Assembly: GCF_019222765.1 (NCBI RefSeq)
Contig: NZ_CP078145.1
Span: 5,642,001 to 5,706,000 of the forward strand
DNA length: 64,000 bases
Direction: 5' to 3'
DNA from: Nocardia iowensis
Lineage (GTDB): Bacteria; Actinomycetota; Actinomycetes; Mycobacteriales; Mycobacteriaceae
Made by a program: the position numbers and the translations under genes. Under the pieces are notes generated by a model. That model was not told where the DNA came from and searched no databases. It was given only the letters and a program-made list of their open reading frames with translations. Shown here piece by piece: positions 46,640 through 55,796 of the stretch (position 1 is the first letter of the stretch; every line of letters starts with the position of its first letter).

Positions 46640-47782
46640 TCACTTACCGCCTTCGGTCAGGGTGACCTGGCGCGGTGCGAACCCCGCACCGGTCACGTCG
46701 ATACCATCGGATTTCAGCAGTTCCAGTGCCTTGGTGACGTATTCGTTGGTGTAGGCGCTCGCATCGGGGTCCTTCGTCAGGACGGTGGCGCCCTCTTGGT
46801 TCTTGGTGTCCTTGGCGATCCGCACGGTGCGCGCCCAGGCGGCCGTGTCGATCATGCCGATGCCCGCGAGTGACGGCCAGATCAGCTTGTTGACCTCGTT
46901 GATCTGCCACTGCTGATGGGTCGCGCCGAGGGTGGTGCCCGCGGCGACGGTGATGTCGCGGCACTTGTCGAGGTTGTCGCGGCAGAACGCCCAGCCCTTC
47001 AGCGAGGCCGCGATGAATTTCACGGTCTGCTCTTGGTATTTCGTGTCGTTCAGCTTCTCGCTGTTGGCCCAGATGGCGTCCTGCAGCATCGCGACGCCTT
47101 CGTCGTTCCAGTCGATGGTGGCGAAATCCTCCGCGGTGTAGAGCTTTCCGGTGGCGGGGTTCTTCGTCTCCAGCAGCTGGGCGTACTCGTTGTAGGACAT
47201 GGCCTGCGCGGCGGCGATGTCTTTGCCGAGGAAGGCGTTCATGTCGAACTGCTGCTGCACCAGTTTGACGTCCTTTGCGGGGTCGATGCCCGCCTTCGTC
47301 ATGCCCGCGAACAGCTCGAATTCGTTGCCGTAGCCCCAGTTACCGACCGTCTTGCCGCGCAGGGCGGCGGGACCGGTGATGTTCTCCGACTTGAACGACA
47401 CCTGCTTGGTGCCGGAACGCTGGAAGATCTGCGCCACGTCGGTGATGCCCGCACCCGCCTCGCGGGACGCCAAAGCCTTCGGTACCCAGGCGATGGCGTA
47501 ATCGGCCTGCCCCTGCGCGAGTACCGTCTGCGGGACGATATCGGTTCCGCCGTCGAGGATTTCGACCGATAGGCCCTGCTCTTTGTAGAAACCCTGATCG
47601 ACCGCGGCCAGGTAGCCCGCGAACTGTCCCTGCTTGAACCACTGCAATTGCAGGCGGACCTTGGTGAGCCCATCGGCCGTCGTGCCGGACGTGCTGTCGG
47701 TGGTGCTGCAACCGGTCAGCGTGGCCGCGGCCAGCGCGACGAGCGCTAGGCTCGCCCGGAATCGCTTGGTGGGCTTTCTCAT
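46640..47782 (-). CDS. ABC transporter substrate-binding lipoprotein, NMT1/THI5-like
   Basis: This 380-residue protein has a lipoprotein signal with the lipobox LTGC (Cys25). The mature part starts with KVRLQLQWFKQGQFAGYLAAVDQGFY and GGTDIVPQTVLAQGQADYAI, the hallmark of the NMT1/THI5-like family that binds pyrimidine precursors and similar compounds (ThiY, SsuA relatives). With the operon's catabolic enzymes it probably binds a pyrimidine or hydantoin. It overlaps the downstream end of the first permease gene by 4 bp. Confidence 0.9.
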   Translation of the reverse strand: MRKPTKRFRASLALVALAAATLTGCSTTDSTSGTTADGLTKVRLQLQWFKQGQFAGYLAAVDQGFYKEQGLSVEILDGGTDIVPQTVLAQGQADYAIAWVPKALASREAGAGITDVAQIFQRSGTKQVSFKSENITGPAALRGKTVGNWGYGNEFELFAGMTKAGIDPAKDVKLVQQQFDMNAFLGKDIAAAQAMSYNEYAQLLETKNPATGKLYTAEDFATIDWNDEGVAMLQDAIWANSEKLNDTKYQEQTVKFIAASLKGWAFCRDNLDKCRDITVAAGTTLGATHQQWQINEVNKLIWPSLAGIGMIDTAAWARTVRIAKDTKNQEGATVLTKDPDASAYTNEYVTKALELLKSDGIDVTGAGFAPRQVTLTEGGK

Positions 47783-48552
47783 CTAGATCTCCAGAGGGTG
47801 GTGCGGGGTCTACGGGTGAGTTGTTCGAGGAGTAGGACAGCGGCCAGGAAGAGCAAGCCGACGAGCATGGCGCCGACCACGTAGGCCCAGGCCCTGGGAT
47901 AGGCGGTGTTGGCTGCCGCGGAGGTGATGCGGCTGCCGAGGCCGTTCTGCAGGCCGCCGAAATATTCGGCGATGATGGCCGCGATCACCGCGCCCGGTGC
48001 GGCGATCCGCAAGCCGGTGAACAGGTACGGCAGTGCCGCGGGCAGCCGGACGGTGCGGGTGACCTGCCAGCCGCCCGCCGCGTACGACGTCATCAGATCC
48101 GTATGGACCTGCGGCACCTGGCGCAACCCCCGGGCCGTGCTGACGAACATCGGGAAGAACACGACGATGGTGACGACCATGCGGCGCGGGGTGTCCGTGG
48201 TGGTCGAGTACATCGAATTCAACAGGGGCGCAAGGGCAACGATCGGCACCGCGGCCGCCGCGGCGGCGAGCGGGCTGAGCAGCCCATCGACCAGATGGAA
48301 CCGGACGGCCAGCATCGCGGCGACAATGCCGAGCACCGCGCCGATCAGTAGCCCGATCAGCGCATTGGTTCCGGTCGCGGTGGCAGCGTCGGCGATGCGG
48401 TCGAAATTCTCGGTGAATTCGGTCGCGATCGCGGTGGGTGCGGGCAGCAGGAAGGACGGGACACCGGCGGCGACGGTCAGCAGCTGCCACAGCACCAGCC
48501 CGCCGATGCCGAACGCCACGGGCGGCAGCACCGTCTTCCACGGTAACGTCAT
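47779..48552 (-). CDS. ABC transporter permease (SsuC/TauC type), first subunit
   Basis: This 257-residue protein has about six membrane helices and the EAA loop with GGWQVTRTVRLPAALPYLFTGLRIAAPGAV. It forms the membrane channel of the importer together with the second permease at 49618. Start and stop codons overlap the neighbouring ATPase and binding-protein genes by 4 bp. Confidence 0.92.
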   Translation of the reverse strand: MTLPWKTVLPPVAFGIGGLVLWQLLTVAAGVPSFLLPAPTAIATEFTENFDRIADAATATGTNALIGLLIGAVLGIVAAMLAVRFHLVDGLLSPLAAAAAAVPIVALAPLLNSMYSTTTDTPRRMVVTIVVFFPMFVSTARGLRQVPQVHTDLMTSYAAGGWQVTRTVRLPAALPYLFTGLRIAAPGAVIAAIIAEYFGGLQNGLGSRITSAAANTAYPRAWAYVVGAMLVGLLFLAAVLLLEQLTRRPRTTLWRSR

Positions 48553-49490
48553 CGAACGTCCCGCCCCGCTGCCGTGCCGGTGTCGCCATGACCGCTCCGC
48601 AATGCGGCGCGGACGGCGGCGACAGCCTCGAAAAACGGTGCGCTGGAACGCACATCGTCGTCCGCGAAGGCTGCGTCACGGCCCCAGCCGCCGGTCGGCA
48701 CGATGTCGGTGATCCGACCGGGCCGCGCCGACATGACCACCACCCGATCGGACAGGAACACCGCCTCGGGAATGGAGTGGGTCACGAAAACCACGGCAGC
48801 CCCGGTCTCCCCGGCAATGCGCAGCAGCTCGCCCTGCATCCGCTCGCGCGTCATCTCGTCGAGCGCGCCGAACGGCTCGTCCATCAGCAATAGCGAGGGC
48901 TTCGGCGCCAGCGCCCGCACGATCGCGACCCGCTGCTGCATGCCACCGGACAGTTCGGCCGGATAGCGCTTGGCGAAGTCGGTGAGTCCGGCCATCTCGA
49001 GCAGTTCCGCACTGCGCGCGCGGCGTTCGCTCTTCGGCACCTTGTGCAACTCGAGCGGCAGTTCCACATTCGCCTGCACGGTGCGCCAATCCAGCAGACC
49101 GGACTGTTGGAAGGCGATGCCATAGTCCTGGTCGATTCTGGCCCGTCGCGCGGTCTTCCCGTGCACGGTCACGGTGCCGCTGGTCGGCTGTTCCAGATCG
49201 GCGATGATGCGCAGCAAGGTGGACTTGCCACACCCGGAAGGGCCGATGAGCGAGACGAATTCGCCAGGGGCGACGGTGAGTGACACATCCGTGAGCGCGG
49301 TGACCGAACCGGCGGCGTAGATCTTGCCGACGTCGGCCAGCTCCACCGCGGCGGTCCGCTCTAGAGCTGCTGTTGCGTCGGTGCGGATGTTTCCCGCGCT
49401 GACGTCGGCGGATCCGAACTGCCCGTCGGCCGAAACCTGTTCTCCCTCTGCGGTTGCCGTGGCGACAGCAGGTCGTCCTTTGGCGGTCAA
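48549..49490 (-). CDS. ABC transporter ATP-binding protein (SsuB/TauB type)
   Basis: This 313-residue ATPase powers the importer. Walker A GPSGCGKST is at residues 83-91, followed by the Q-loop (AFQQSGLLDW), signature LSGGMQQRV and Walker B SLLLMDEPFGALDE. The start is TTG at 49490 with a strong GGAGGT 5 nt upstream. This gives an N-terminal extension of about 45 residues rich in Ala/Thr, not usual for the family; no ATG or GTG occurs before the ATPase domain. Stop overlaps the next gene by 4 bp. Confidence 0.9.
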   Translation of the reverse strand: MTAKGRPAVATATAEGEQVSADGQFGSADVSAGNIRTDATAALERTAAVELADVGKIYAAGSVTALTDVSLTVAPGEFVSLIGPSGCGKSTLLRIIADLEQPTSGTVTVHGKTARRARIDQDYGIAFQQSGLLDWRTVQANVELPLELHKVPKSERRARSAELLEMAGLTDFAKRYPAELSGGMQQRVAIVRALAPKPSLLLMDEPFGALDEMTRERMQGELLRIAGETGAAVVFVTHSIPEAVFLSDRVVVMSARPGRITDIVPTGGWGRDAAFADDDVRSSAPFFEAVAAVRAALRSGHGDTGTAAGRDVR

Positions 49491-49617
49491 CGGATACCTC
49501 CTGATGAGCTGCCGCGCGGGCGGCGGTAATGATGAAGCGCGCGTTCGGGATCGGCGCTCCCCGCGTTGGGCGCGCTGATAGCACAGCGAGTCTGACCAGC
49601 GAACATCTGACGGGCGA

Positions 49618-50505
49618 TCATCGGTCGCCTCCCGAGGAGCGCGCCGCTCCGGCGGGACGGCTGTACCGACGCAGCGCGAGTTCGGCGAGGCCGACGACGG
49701 CGGTGACCGCGACGCCGAGTAGTGCGGCGGCAAGGACCGCCGCGTAGAGCCGCGACGCATCGCCGGTCGCCTGCTGGGCGAAAACAATGATCTGGCGGCC
49801 GATTCCGCCCGCGGTGCCGGTGGAGATCTCGGCGACCACGGCACCGATCACCGAGGCGGCCGCGGCCAATCGCAAGGCCGGAAGCAAGTGCGGCACCGCG
49901 GCGGGAAGGCGCAGGTGCACCAAGGTTTCCCACCAACCGGCGGAGTAGCTGTACAGCAGTTCGACCGACGCCTTCGACGGTGCTTGCAAGCCGCGCAGCA
50001 TACCGACCGCGACCGGGAAGAAAGCGAGATACGAAGCGATCACCGCGATGCTCATCCAGGGCCGCCACGGCTCGCCCGCGATCACGATCTTGCCGCCCCA
50101 CCCGGCGACGAGCGGAGCCAGCGCGATCAATGGAACCGTTTGCGACACAATGATGTACGGCAACAGCCCGCGTTCGACCCAGGCGAACCGCTGCATGAGC
50201 ACGGCCAGCGCGACTCCCACCGCGGTGCCGATCAACAACGCCAGCAGTGCGAGGCCGAACGTGAATCCAGCGGTCCGCAAAAGGGTTTCGCCCACTGTGC
50301 CGGTGCCGTCCCGCTCACCGAGCACCGTCACCACCGACCACACGTGCGGCAGCGCACCATCGCCGGTGCGCGGCAGGATGCGTTGCTCCCCGATGCTCAC
50401 TCCGCTTTCCGGGACGACGAGCTTCACCAATTCCCAGCTGGCCAGCACCGAAACCAGAACGGCCACGGCATAACCGACCCGCGCCGTCCCCAAGCTCACC
50501 CTCAT
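49618..50505 (-). CDS. ABC transporter permease (SsuC/TauC type), second subunit
   Basis: This 295-residue protein has a similar topology and the EAA loop YSAGWWETLVHLRLPAAVPHLLPALRLAAAASV. Two different permeases suggest a heterodimeric channel, as in HMP/thiamine-precursor importers. It lies between the LLM oxidoreductase and the ATPase genes on the same strand, with a 127-bp gap downstream that contains no gene. Confidence 0.9.
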   Translation of the reverse strand: MRVSLGTARVGYAVAVLVSVLASWELVKLVVPESGVSIGEQRILPRTGDGALPHVWSVVTVLGERDGTGTVGETLLRTAGFTFGLALLALLIGTAVGVALAVLMQRFAWVERGLLPYIIVSQTVPLIALAPLVAGWGGKIVIAGEPWRPWMSIAVIASYLAFFPVAVGMLRGLQAPSKASVELLYSYSAGWWETLVHLRLPAAVPHLLPALRLAAAASVIGAVVAEISTGTAGGIGRQIIVFAQQATGDASRLYAAVLAAALLGVAVTAVVGLAELALRRYSRPAGAARSSGGDR

Positions 50506-50635
50506 CGGCCCCCCACGTACACCCGCCGCGCACCTTCCGTCGTGCCGAGCGCGAAACAGCTAGCAATTCCATGCGCAGCGGAACAACTCATGCGCGGCGG
50601 GGGCTGCCGGAGCGCACCGGTCAGCCGGCGCGCCA

Positions 50636-51670
50636 TCAAGCGCCCTCCGTCGCGGTGACAGGGTGGGCGAGACGGGGTAGGACCGATTCGCCGTAGGCTT
50701 CCAGGGTTGCGGTTTTCGCGTCGTGCTGCAGGTAGACGGCGAATTGGTCGACGCCGAGCTTTTCCAGTTCCCGCAATCGGATCAGCTGGTCATCGGGGGT
50801 GCCGAGCAGGCAGAAGCGGTCCACGATGGTGTCGGGCACGAACTCGGCGTGGGTGTTGCCCGCGCGCCCGTGCTGGTTGTAGTCGTAGCCCTGCCTGCCC
50901 GCGATGTACTCGGTGAGCGCGGCCGGAACGTCGCTGCCCGTACCGTATTTCGCCACGATATCGGCCACATGGTTGCCGACCATGCCGCCGAACCAGCGGC
51001 ACTGCTCGCGGGCATGGGCCAGTGCGGCATCCGTGCCGTCGGTGACGTACGCCGGTGCGGCGACACAGATTTTCACCGACGCCGGGTCGCGACCGGCGCG
51101 TTCGGCGGCGGCCCGTACCCGGGCGACGGTCCACGCGGCGATATCCGGATCGGCCAGTTGCAGGATGAAGCCGTCGGCGACCTCCCCGGTGAGATCCAAG
51201 GCGCGCGGGCCGTACCCGGCCATCCAGACCTCCAGCCGGGAATCAGCGGCCCACGGGAACCGCACGATCGTGTCATCCACCTGGGCGCTGCGGCCGTTGC
51301 CGAGTTCCCTGATCACCTCGATGGCTTCGCGCAGGGTGGCCAGGGTGGTCGGCTTGCCGCCGAGCGTGCGCACCGCCGAGTCACCGCGTCCGATACCGCA
51401 CACGGTGCGGTTGCCGAACATGTCGTTCAGCGTGGCGAAGGTCGACGCGGTCACCGTCCAGTCGCGGGTGGCCGGGTTGGTCACCATCGGGCCGACCACG
51501 ATTTTGCGAGTGGCGGCGAGGATTTGGCTGTAGATGACGTAGGGCTCCTGCCACAGCAGGTGCGAGTCGAACGTCCAGACGTGCGAGAACCCATGTGTCT
51601 CGGCCTGTCTGGCCAGTTCGACCACGCGGGAGGCGGGGGGTGTGCATTGCAGCACCACACCGATGTCCAT
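50636..51670 (-). CDS. LLM-class F420-dependent oxidoreductase (TIGR03842-like)
   Basis: This 344-residue TIM-barrel protein has the start MDIGVVLQCTPPASRVVELARQAE, VWTFDSHLLWQEPYVIYSQILAAT and IGRGDSAVRTLGG, typical of bacterial-luciferase-like enzymes using F420. In this operon it sits between hydA and the transporter. Related genes occur next to dihydropyrimidinase in other actinobacteria. It may carry out a redox step on a pyrimidine or hydantoin with F420H2, or another oxidation; not shown. Confidence 0.86.
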   Translation of the reverse strand: MDIGVVLQCTPPASRVVELARQAETHGFSHVWTFDSHLLWQEPYVIYSQILAATRKIVVGPMVTNPATRDWTVTASTFATLNDMFGNRTVCGIGRGDSAVRTLGGKPTTLATLREAIEVIRELGNGRSAQVDDTIVRFPWAADSRLEVWMAGYGPRALDLTGEVADGFILQLADPDIAAWTVARVRAAAERAGRDPASVKICVAAPAYVTDGTDAALAHAREQCRWFGGMVGNHVADIVAKYGTGSDVPAALTEYIAGRQGYDYNQHGRAGNTHAEFVPDTIVDRFCLLGTPDDQLIRLRELEKLGVDQFAVYLQHDAKTATLEAYGESVLPRLAHPVTATEGA

Positions 51671-51719
51671 GCGGCACTCTCCGTTTCGAGTCGGATACAG
51701 CTGTGCGGAAGCTGTGCGG

Positions 51720-53141
51720 TCAGATCAGGTTCTGCGACAATTCACGTTTGACGAACCGGCCGTGCCCGGCGCTACCCAGGTACTTGCCGTCGTCGATGAC
51801 CACCCGGCCCCGCGACAGCACGGTGTCGACGTGACCGTCGATCTCGAAGCCCTCGTAGGCCGAGTAGTCCATGTTCATGTGGTGGGTCTTGCCGAGGCCG
51901 ATGCTGGTGTGCCCGTTGGGGTCATAGATCACGATGTCGGCATCCGCGCCCGGACTGATCACACCCTTGCGCGGGTACATGCCGAACATCCTGGCGGGCG
52001 TGGTGCAGCACACCTCCACCCAGCGCTCCAGCGAGATCTGACCGCTCTTGACGCCCTGGAACATCAGGTCCATCCGGTGCTCGACGCCGCCGATCCCGTT
52101 CGGGATCTTGCTGAAATCGCCGATGCCCATTTCCTTCTGGTCCTTCATGCAGAACGGGCAGTGGTCGGTGCTGACCGCCGTGACGTCACCGGTGCGCAGG
52201 TAGCGCCACAGTTCGTCCTGATGGCCCTCGGCCCTGGACCGCAGCGGCGTGGAGCAGACCCACTTCGCGCCCTCGAAACCTGGTGCGCCCAACTGCTCTT
52301 CGAGTGAGAGGTACAGGTACTGCGGGCAGCTCTCGCCGAAGACGTTCTGGCCGTTGCCGCGTGCGGTGGCGATCTGTTCCAATGCCTGCTTCGCCGACAC
52401 ATGCACCACATACAGCGGCGCACCGGTCACCTGCGCCAGCATGATCGCGCGGTGGGTGGCCTCCTCCTCCAACTGCCATGGGCGACTGGTGCCGTGGAAG
52501 TACGGCGCGGTGTCGCCGCGGGCGATGGCCTGCTCGACCAGCACGTCGATGGCGATACCGTTCTCCGCGTGCATCATCAGCAGTGCGCCGAGATCGCCCG
52601 CCGACTGCATGGCGCGCAGGATCTGGCCGTCGGTGGAGTAGAAGACGCCGGGGTAGGCCATGAACAGCTTGAAGCTGGTGACGCCCTCGGACACCAGTTC
52701 GCTCATCCCCTTGAGGGATTCGTCGTTGACCTCGCCGATGATCTGATGGAATCCGTAGTCGACCGCGCACTTCCCCGCGGCCTTCTGATGCCAGGCACCC
52801 AGCGTGTCCTGCACCCGCTCCCCCGGCTTCTGCACCACGAAATCGACGATCGTGGTGGTGCCGCCCCAGGCGGCGGCGCGGGTGCCGGTCTCGAAGGTGT
52901 CGGACGCCTCGGTGCCGCCGAACGGCATCTGCATGTGCGTATGTCCGTCCACGCCACCGGGAATCACGTATTTGCCGGTCGCGTCGATGACCACCTCGGC
53001 GGTGCCGGTCAGGTCCGCGCCGAGGGCGGTGGCGCCGGGTTGCAGGACGGCGACAATGGTTTCGCCGTCCACCAGCACGTCGAGCGGTTGCGAGCCGGTG
53101 GCCGAGACCACCGTGCCGCCATGGATGAATGTCAATGTCAT
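51720..53141 (-). CDS. hydA: Dihydropyrimidinase (D-hydantoinase)
   Basis: This 473-residue amidohydrolase opens dihydrouracil or dihydrothymine to the N-carbamoyl beta-amino acid. All binuclear zinc ligands are visible: His67 and His69 (GHTHM), the carbamylated Lys158 (TSFKLFM), His191, His247 and Asp326 (STDHCPF). I chose the ATG at 53141, which gives the usual MTLTFIHGGTVV start and has GGTGA 8 nt upstream. It lies 16 bp after the beta-ureidopropionase gene. Confidence 0.95.
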   Translation of the reverse strand: MTLTFIHGGTVVSATGSQPLDVLVDGETIVAVLQPGATALGADLTGTAEVVIDATGKYVIPGGVDGHTHMQMPFGGTEASDTFETGTRAAAWGGTTTIVDFVVQKPGERVQDTLGAWHQKAAGKCAVDYGFHQIIGEVNDESLKGMSELVSEGVTSFKLFMAYPGVFYSTDGQILRAMQSAGDLGALLMMHAENGIAIDVLVEQAIARGDTAPYFHGTSRPWQLEEEATHRAIMLAQVTGAPLYVVHVSAKQALEQIATARGNGQNVFGESCPQYLYLSLEEQLGAPGFEGAKWVCSTPLRSRAEGHQDELWRYLRTGDVTAVSTDHCPFCMKDQKEMGIGDFSKIPNGIGGVEHRMDLMFQGVKSGQISLERWVEVCCTTPARMFGMYPRKGVISPGADADIVIYDPNGHTSIGLGKTHHMNMDYSAYEGFEIDGHVDTVLSRGRVVIDDGKYLGSAGHGRFVKRELSQNLI

Positions 53142-53157
53142 GTGATCGTCACCGGCC

Positions 53158-53994
53158 TCAGGGAGCCACCAGCGGGCCATAGGCGTCCGGTCGGCGGTCG
53201 CGGTAGAAGGCCCACCGGTCGCGTACCACCTTGATCAGGTCCAGGTCGAGGTCGCGGATCACCAGTTCGGGGTCTCGATCCGAGGCGACCTCGCCGACGA
53301 ACTTGCCCTCCGGGTCGACGAAGTAGCTGGTGCCGTAGAAGTCGTCGTCGCCGTACTCCTCGATGCCGACCCGGTTGATCGCGCCGATGTAGTACTCGTT
53401 GGCCACCGCGGACGCGGGCTGCTCCAGCTTCCACAGGTAACCCGACAGCCCACGCGAGGTGGCGGACGGATTGAACACGATTTCCGCACCTGCCAGGCCC
53501 AATGCGCGCCAGCCCTCCGGGAAATGCCGGTCGTAACAGATGTAGACGCCGACTCTGCCGACCGCAGTGTCGAACACCGGCCAACCGAGATTGCCCGGCC
53601 GGAAGTAGAACTTCTCCCAGAAGCCGTTGACGTGCGGAATGTGGTGCTTGCGGTACTTGCCGAGGTACGTGCCATCGGCGTCGATGACGGCCGCCGTGTT
53701 GTACAGCAGGCCCGGCTGCTCCTGCTCGTACACCGGCAGGACCATCACCATGCCCAATTCCTGTGCCAGCGCGGCGAATCGGTCCGTCGTCGGGCCCGGC
53801 ACCGACTCCGCGTACTCGTAGAACTTGGTGTCCTGTACTTGGCAGAAGTACGGGCCGTAGAACAACTCCTGGAAGCAGATCACCTTCGCGCCCTGCGCTG
53901 CGGCCTGCCGCGCGTAATCCTCATGCGCTTTGATCATGGACTCTTTGTCGCCGGTCCAGTTCGTCTGGACGAGCGCCGCTCGAACGATTCCCAT
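53158..53994 (-). CDS. Nitrilase-superfamily beta-ureidopropionase
   Basis: This 278-residue enzyme has the nitrilase Glu-Lys-Cys triad: Glu43 (CFQELF), Lys116 (KYRKHHIPH) and Cys153 (YICYDRHFPE). Close relatives hydrolyse N-carbamoyl-beta-alanine to beta-alanine, CO2 and ammonia, the step after dihydropyrimidinase encoded next. It is the first gene of the eight-gene operon; TATAAC lies 5 nt before the ATG, so the operon may be leaderless. Confidence 0.92.
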   Translation of the reverse strand: MGIVRAALVQTNWTGDKESMIKAHEDYARQAAAQGAKVICFQELFYGPYFCQVQDTKFYEYAESVPGPTTDRFAALAQELGMVMVLPVYEQEQPGLLYNTAAVIDADGTYLGKYRKHHIPHVNGFWEKFYFRPGNLGWPVFDTAVGRVGVYICYDRHFPEGWRALGLAGAEIVFNPSATSRGLSGYLWKLEQPASAVANEYYIGAINRVGIEEYGDDDFYGTSYFVDPEGKFVGEVASDRDPELVIRDLDLDLIKVVRDRWAFYRDRRPDAYGPLVAP

Positions 53995-53999
53995 GCTTT

Positions 54000-54026
54000 G
54001 TTATACTTCACTCCGAACCAATTCGG
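54000..54026 (-). promoter_or_regulatory. Promoter and palindrome of the pyrimidine operon
   Basis: On the minus strand TATAAC (54000-54005) lies 5 nt before the ATG of the first gene. A perfect CCGAA-CCAA-TTCGG palindrome (54013-54026) sits just upstream, in the 235-bp gap to the divergent MocR gene. This is a plausible operator for that regulator. The rest of the gap shows no gene. Confidence 0.45.
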
Positions 54027-54229
54027 TTGTGTTACAAGAATGCGGAAACAGTTTCGTAGCCGTAAACCTTGCGGCAGGCCATAGTCCTGGCCCCGCGCCC
54101 GACGCAGAATGACGGTGTGAGCGAGCGAACCGGAGACGCGGCGCCCCTGGGCACGAGGCCTCCGTATGCCCCTCACCGGCCACAACAGGCAAAGGTCAGG
54201 GCCGCCTCGCGGGCTGGCGAGGCAGAGCT

Positions 54230-55672
54230 GTGACGATCGAGCCTGTGACAACACAGTGCGCACCCGCAGACGAGGCCACCGTCCCCGACAATGGATCGGG
54301 CCAGTTCATCGCGGACTTGGATGACCGGACACCCGCCGGTATCGCCGCAGCGGTCAGTCGGCAGATTCGTTCGGGGGCGTTGACGCCCGGCTCCCGGCTG
54401 CCGACCGTCCGCGAGGTCGCCCGTGAGTTGAAGGTCTCGCCCGCGACGGTGAACCAGGCGTGGCGGGCGCTCGCCGCGGCCGGGGCGATCGTGGCGCGCG
54501 GGCGGGCGGGCACCTTCGTCGGCGCACCCGTCGCCACCAGGCCCGCCACCGCCGTCGGACGCTATCAGCGGCTGCATCCGCCGTCCTACAGCGCCTTTCG
54601 CATCGACCTGTCCGGTGGCACACCCGATCCCGAGCTGCTGCCCGACCTCGGTGCCGCGCTGCGCGACCTCACCAAGGATGGGGCGAGCGACCTCGCCGCC
54701 GACTACCTCGGCGAGGCGGTGCTGCCGGAACTGGCCGCTAAAGTCCGGGCCGACTGGCCGTTTCGCGCCGAACGGCTCGCCGTACTCGACGGTGCGCTGG
54801 ACGCCGTCGACCGACTACTCTCCGCGCACGTTCGGCTCGGCGACGCCGTGGCGGTCGAAGATCCCTGTTTCCCACCGTTTCTCGATCTGCTCGCCGGCCT
54901 CGGTGCCCGGCCCATCCCGGTCCGGATGGACGAATCCGGCTTACTGCCGGACGAACTCGCCCGCGCCGTCACCGAACAGGAGGCCACCGCGCTCATCCTG
55001 CAACCGCGCGGCCAGAATCCCACCGGCGTCTCCATCACCGCGCGGCGCATCCGCGAACTGTCCGACATCCTCCAGGACACCGGCACCCTCGTCATCGAGG
55101 ACGACCACTCCGCCGGAATCGCCGCCGCCCCACTGCGTTCCCTCGGCAGCAGGCTGCCCCGGCGCACCGTGCACATCCGCTCCTACTCCAAATCGCACGG
55201 CGCCGACCTGCGCCTCGCCGTTGCGGGCGGCCCGGCCGACCTGCTCGATCCCGTCATCGAACGCCGCATGCTCGGCGCGGGCTGGACCAGCAGGCTGCTG
55301 CAGCGCGTCCTGTTGAGCATGCTCGACGACGAGAACGCGGTGCACGCCGTCACCACCGCACGCGCCGAATACCGCAGGCGCTCGGCCGAACTCCGGCGCG
55401 CACTGGCCCGGCGCGGTGTCGCCGTCGCGCGCGGCGACGGCATCAACCTGTGGCTGCCGGTCGCCGACGAGAACGCCGCGATGATCTCGCTGGCCGCGGC
55501 GGGCATCAAGGCCGCTCCCGGCGGCCCCTTCGTCGTCGGCGAGCACCCGCCCACCGATCACCTCCGCATCACCATCTCCCCCGTCACCGATCCCGACCTC
55601 GACTGGCTCGCCACCGAACTCGCCGCCGCGACTACCGCCGTCCCCACCTACCGCCGGATCCGCCGCGGCTGA
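54230..55672 (+). CDS. MocR-type GntR regulator with aminotransferase-like domain
   Basis: This 480-residue fusion has an N-terminal GntR winged helix (SRLPTVREVARELKVSPATVNQAWRAL) and a class I aminotransferase-fold domain with the PLP lysine in RSYSKSHGADLRLAV. MocR proteins sense amino compounds through PLP and control adjacent genes. It is divergent from the pyrimidine operon and probably controls it. The start is GTG at 54230. Confidence 0.9.
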   Translation: MTIEPVTTQCAPADEATVPDNGSGQFIADLDDRTPAGIAAAVSRQIRSGALTPGSRLPTVREVARELKVSPATVNQAWRALAAAGAIVARGRAGTFVGAPVATRPATAVGRYQRLHPPSYSAFRIDLSGGTPDPELLPDLGAALRDLTKDGASDLAADYLGEAVLPELAAKVRADWPFRAERLAVLDGALDAVDRLLSAHVRLGDAVAVEDPCFPPFLDLLAGLGARPIPVRMDESGLLPDELARAVTEQEATALILQPRGQNPTGVSITARRIRELSDILQDTGTLVIEDDHSAGIAAAPLRSLGSRLPRRTVHIRSYSKSHGADLRLAVAGGPADLLDPVIERRMLGAGWTSRLLQRVLLSMLDDENAVHAVTTARAEYRRRSAELRRALARRGVAVARGDGINLWLPVADENAAMISLAAAGIKAAPGGPFVVGEHPPTDHLRITISPVTDPDLDWLATELAAATTAVPTYRRIRRG

Positions 55673-55796
55673 TCGGCCGCGGCGAGTGCGGTTTTCGTAG
55701 TGATCGAGGCGGTCCCAGCCCGCTGTAGGCCGGGAGATGGAATGATTCGGCACGGCATCGTCCGGTGCGCAATCCGAATGAAGGAGATTCCTAGCG

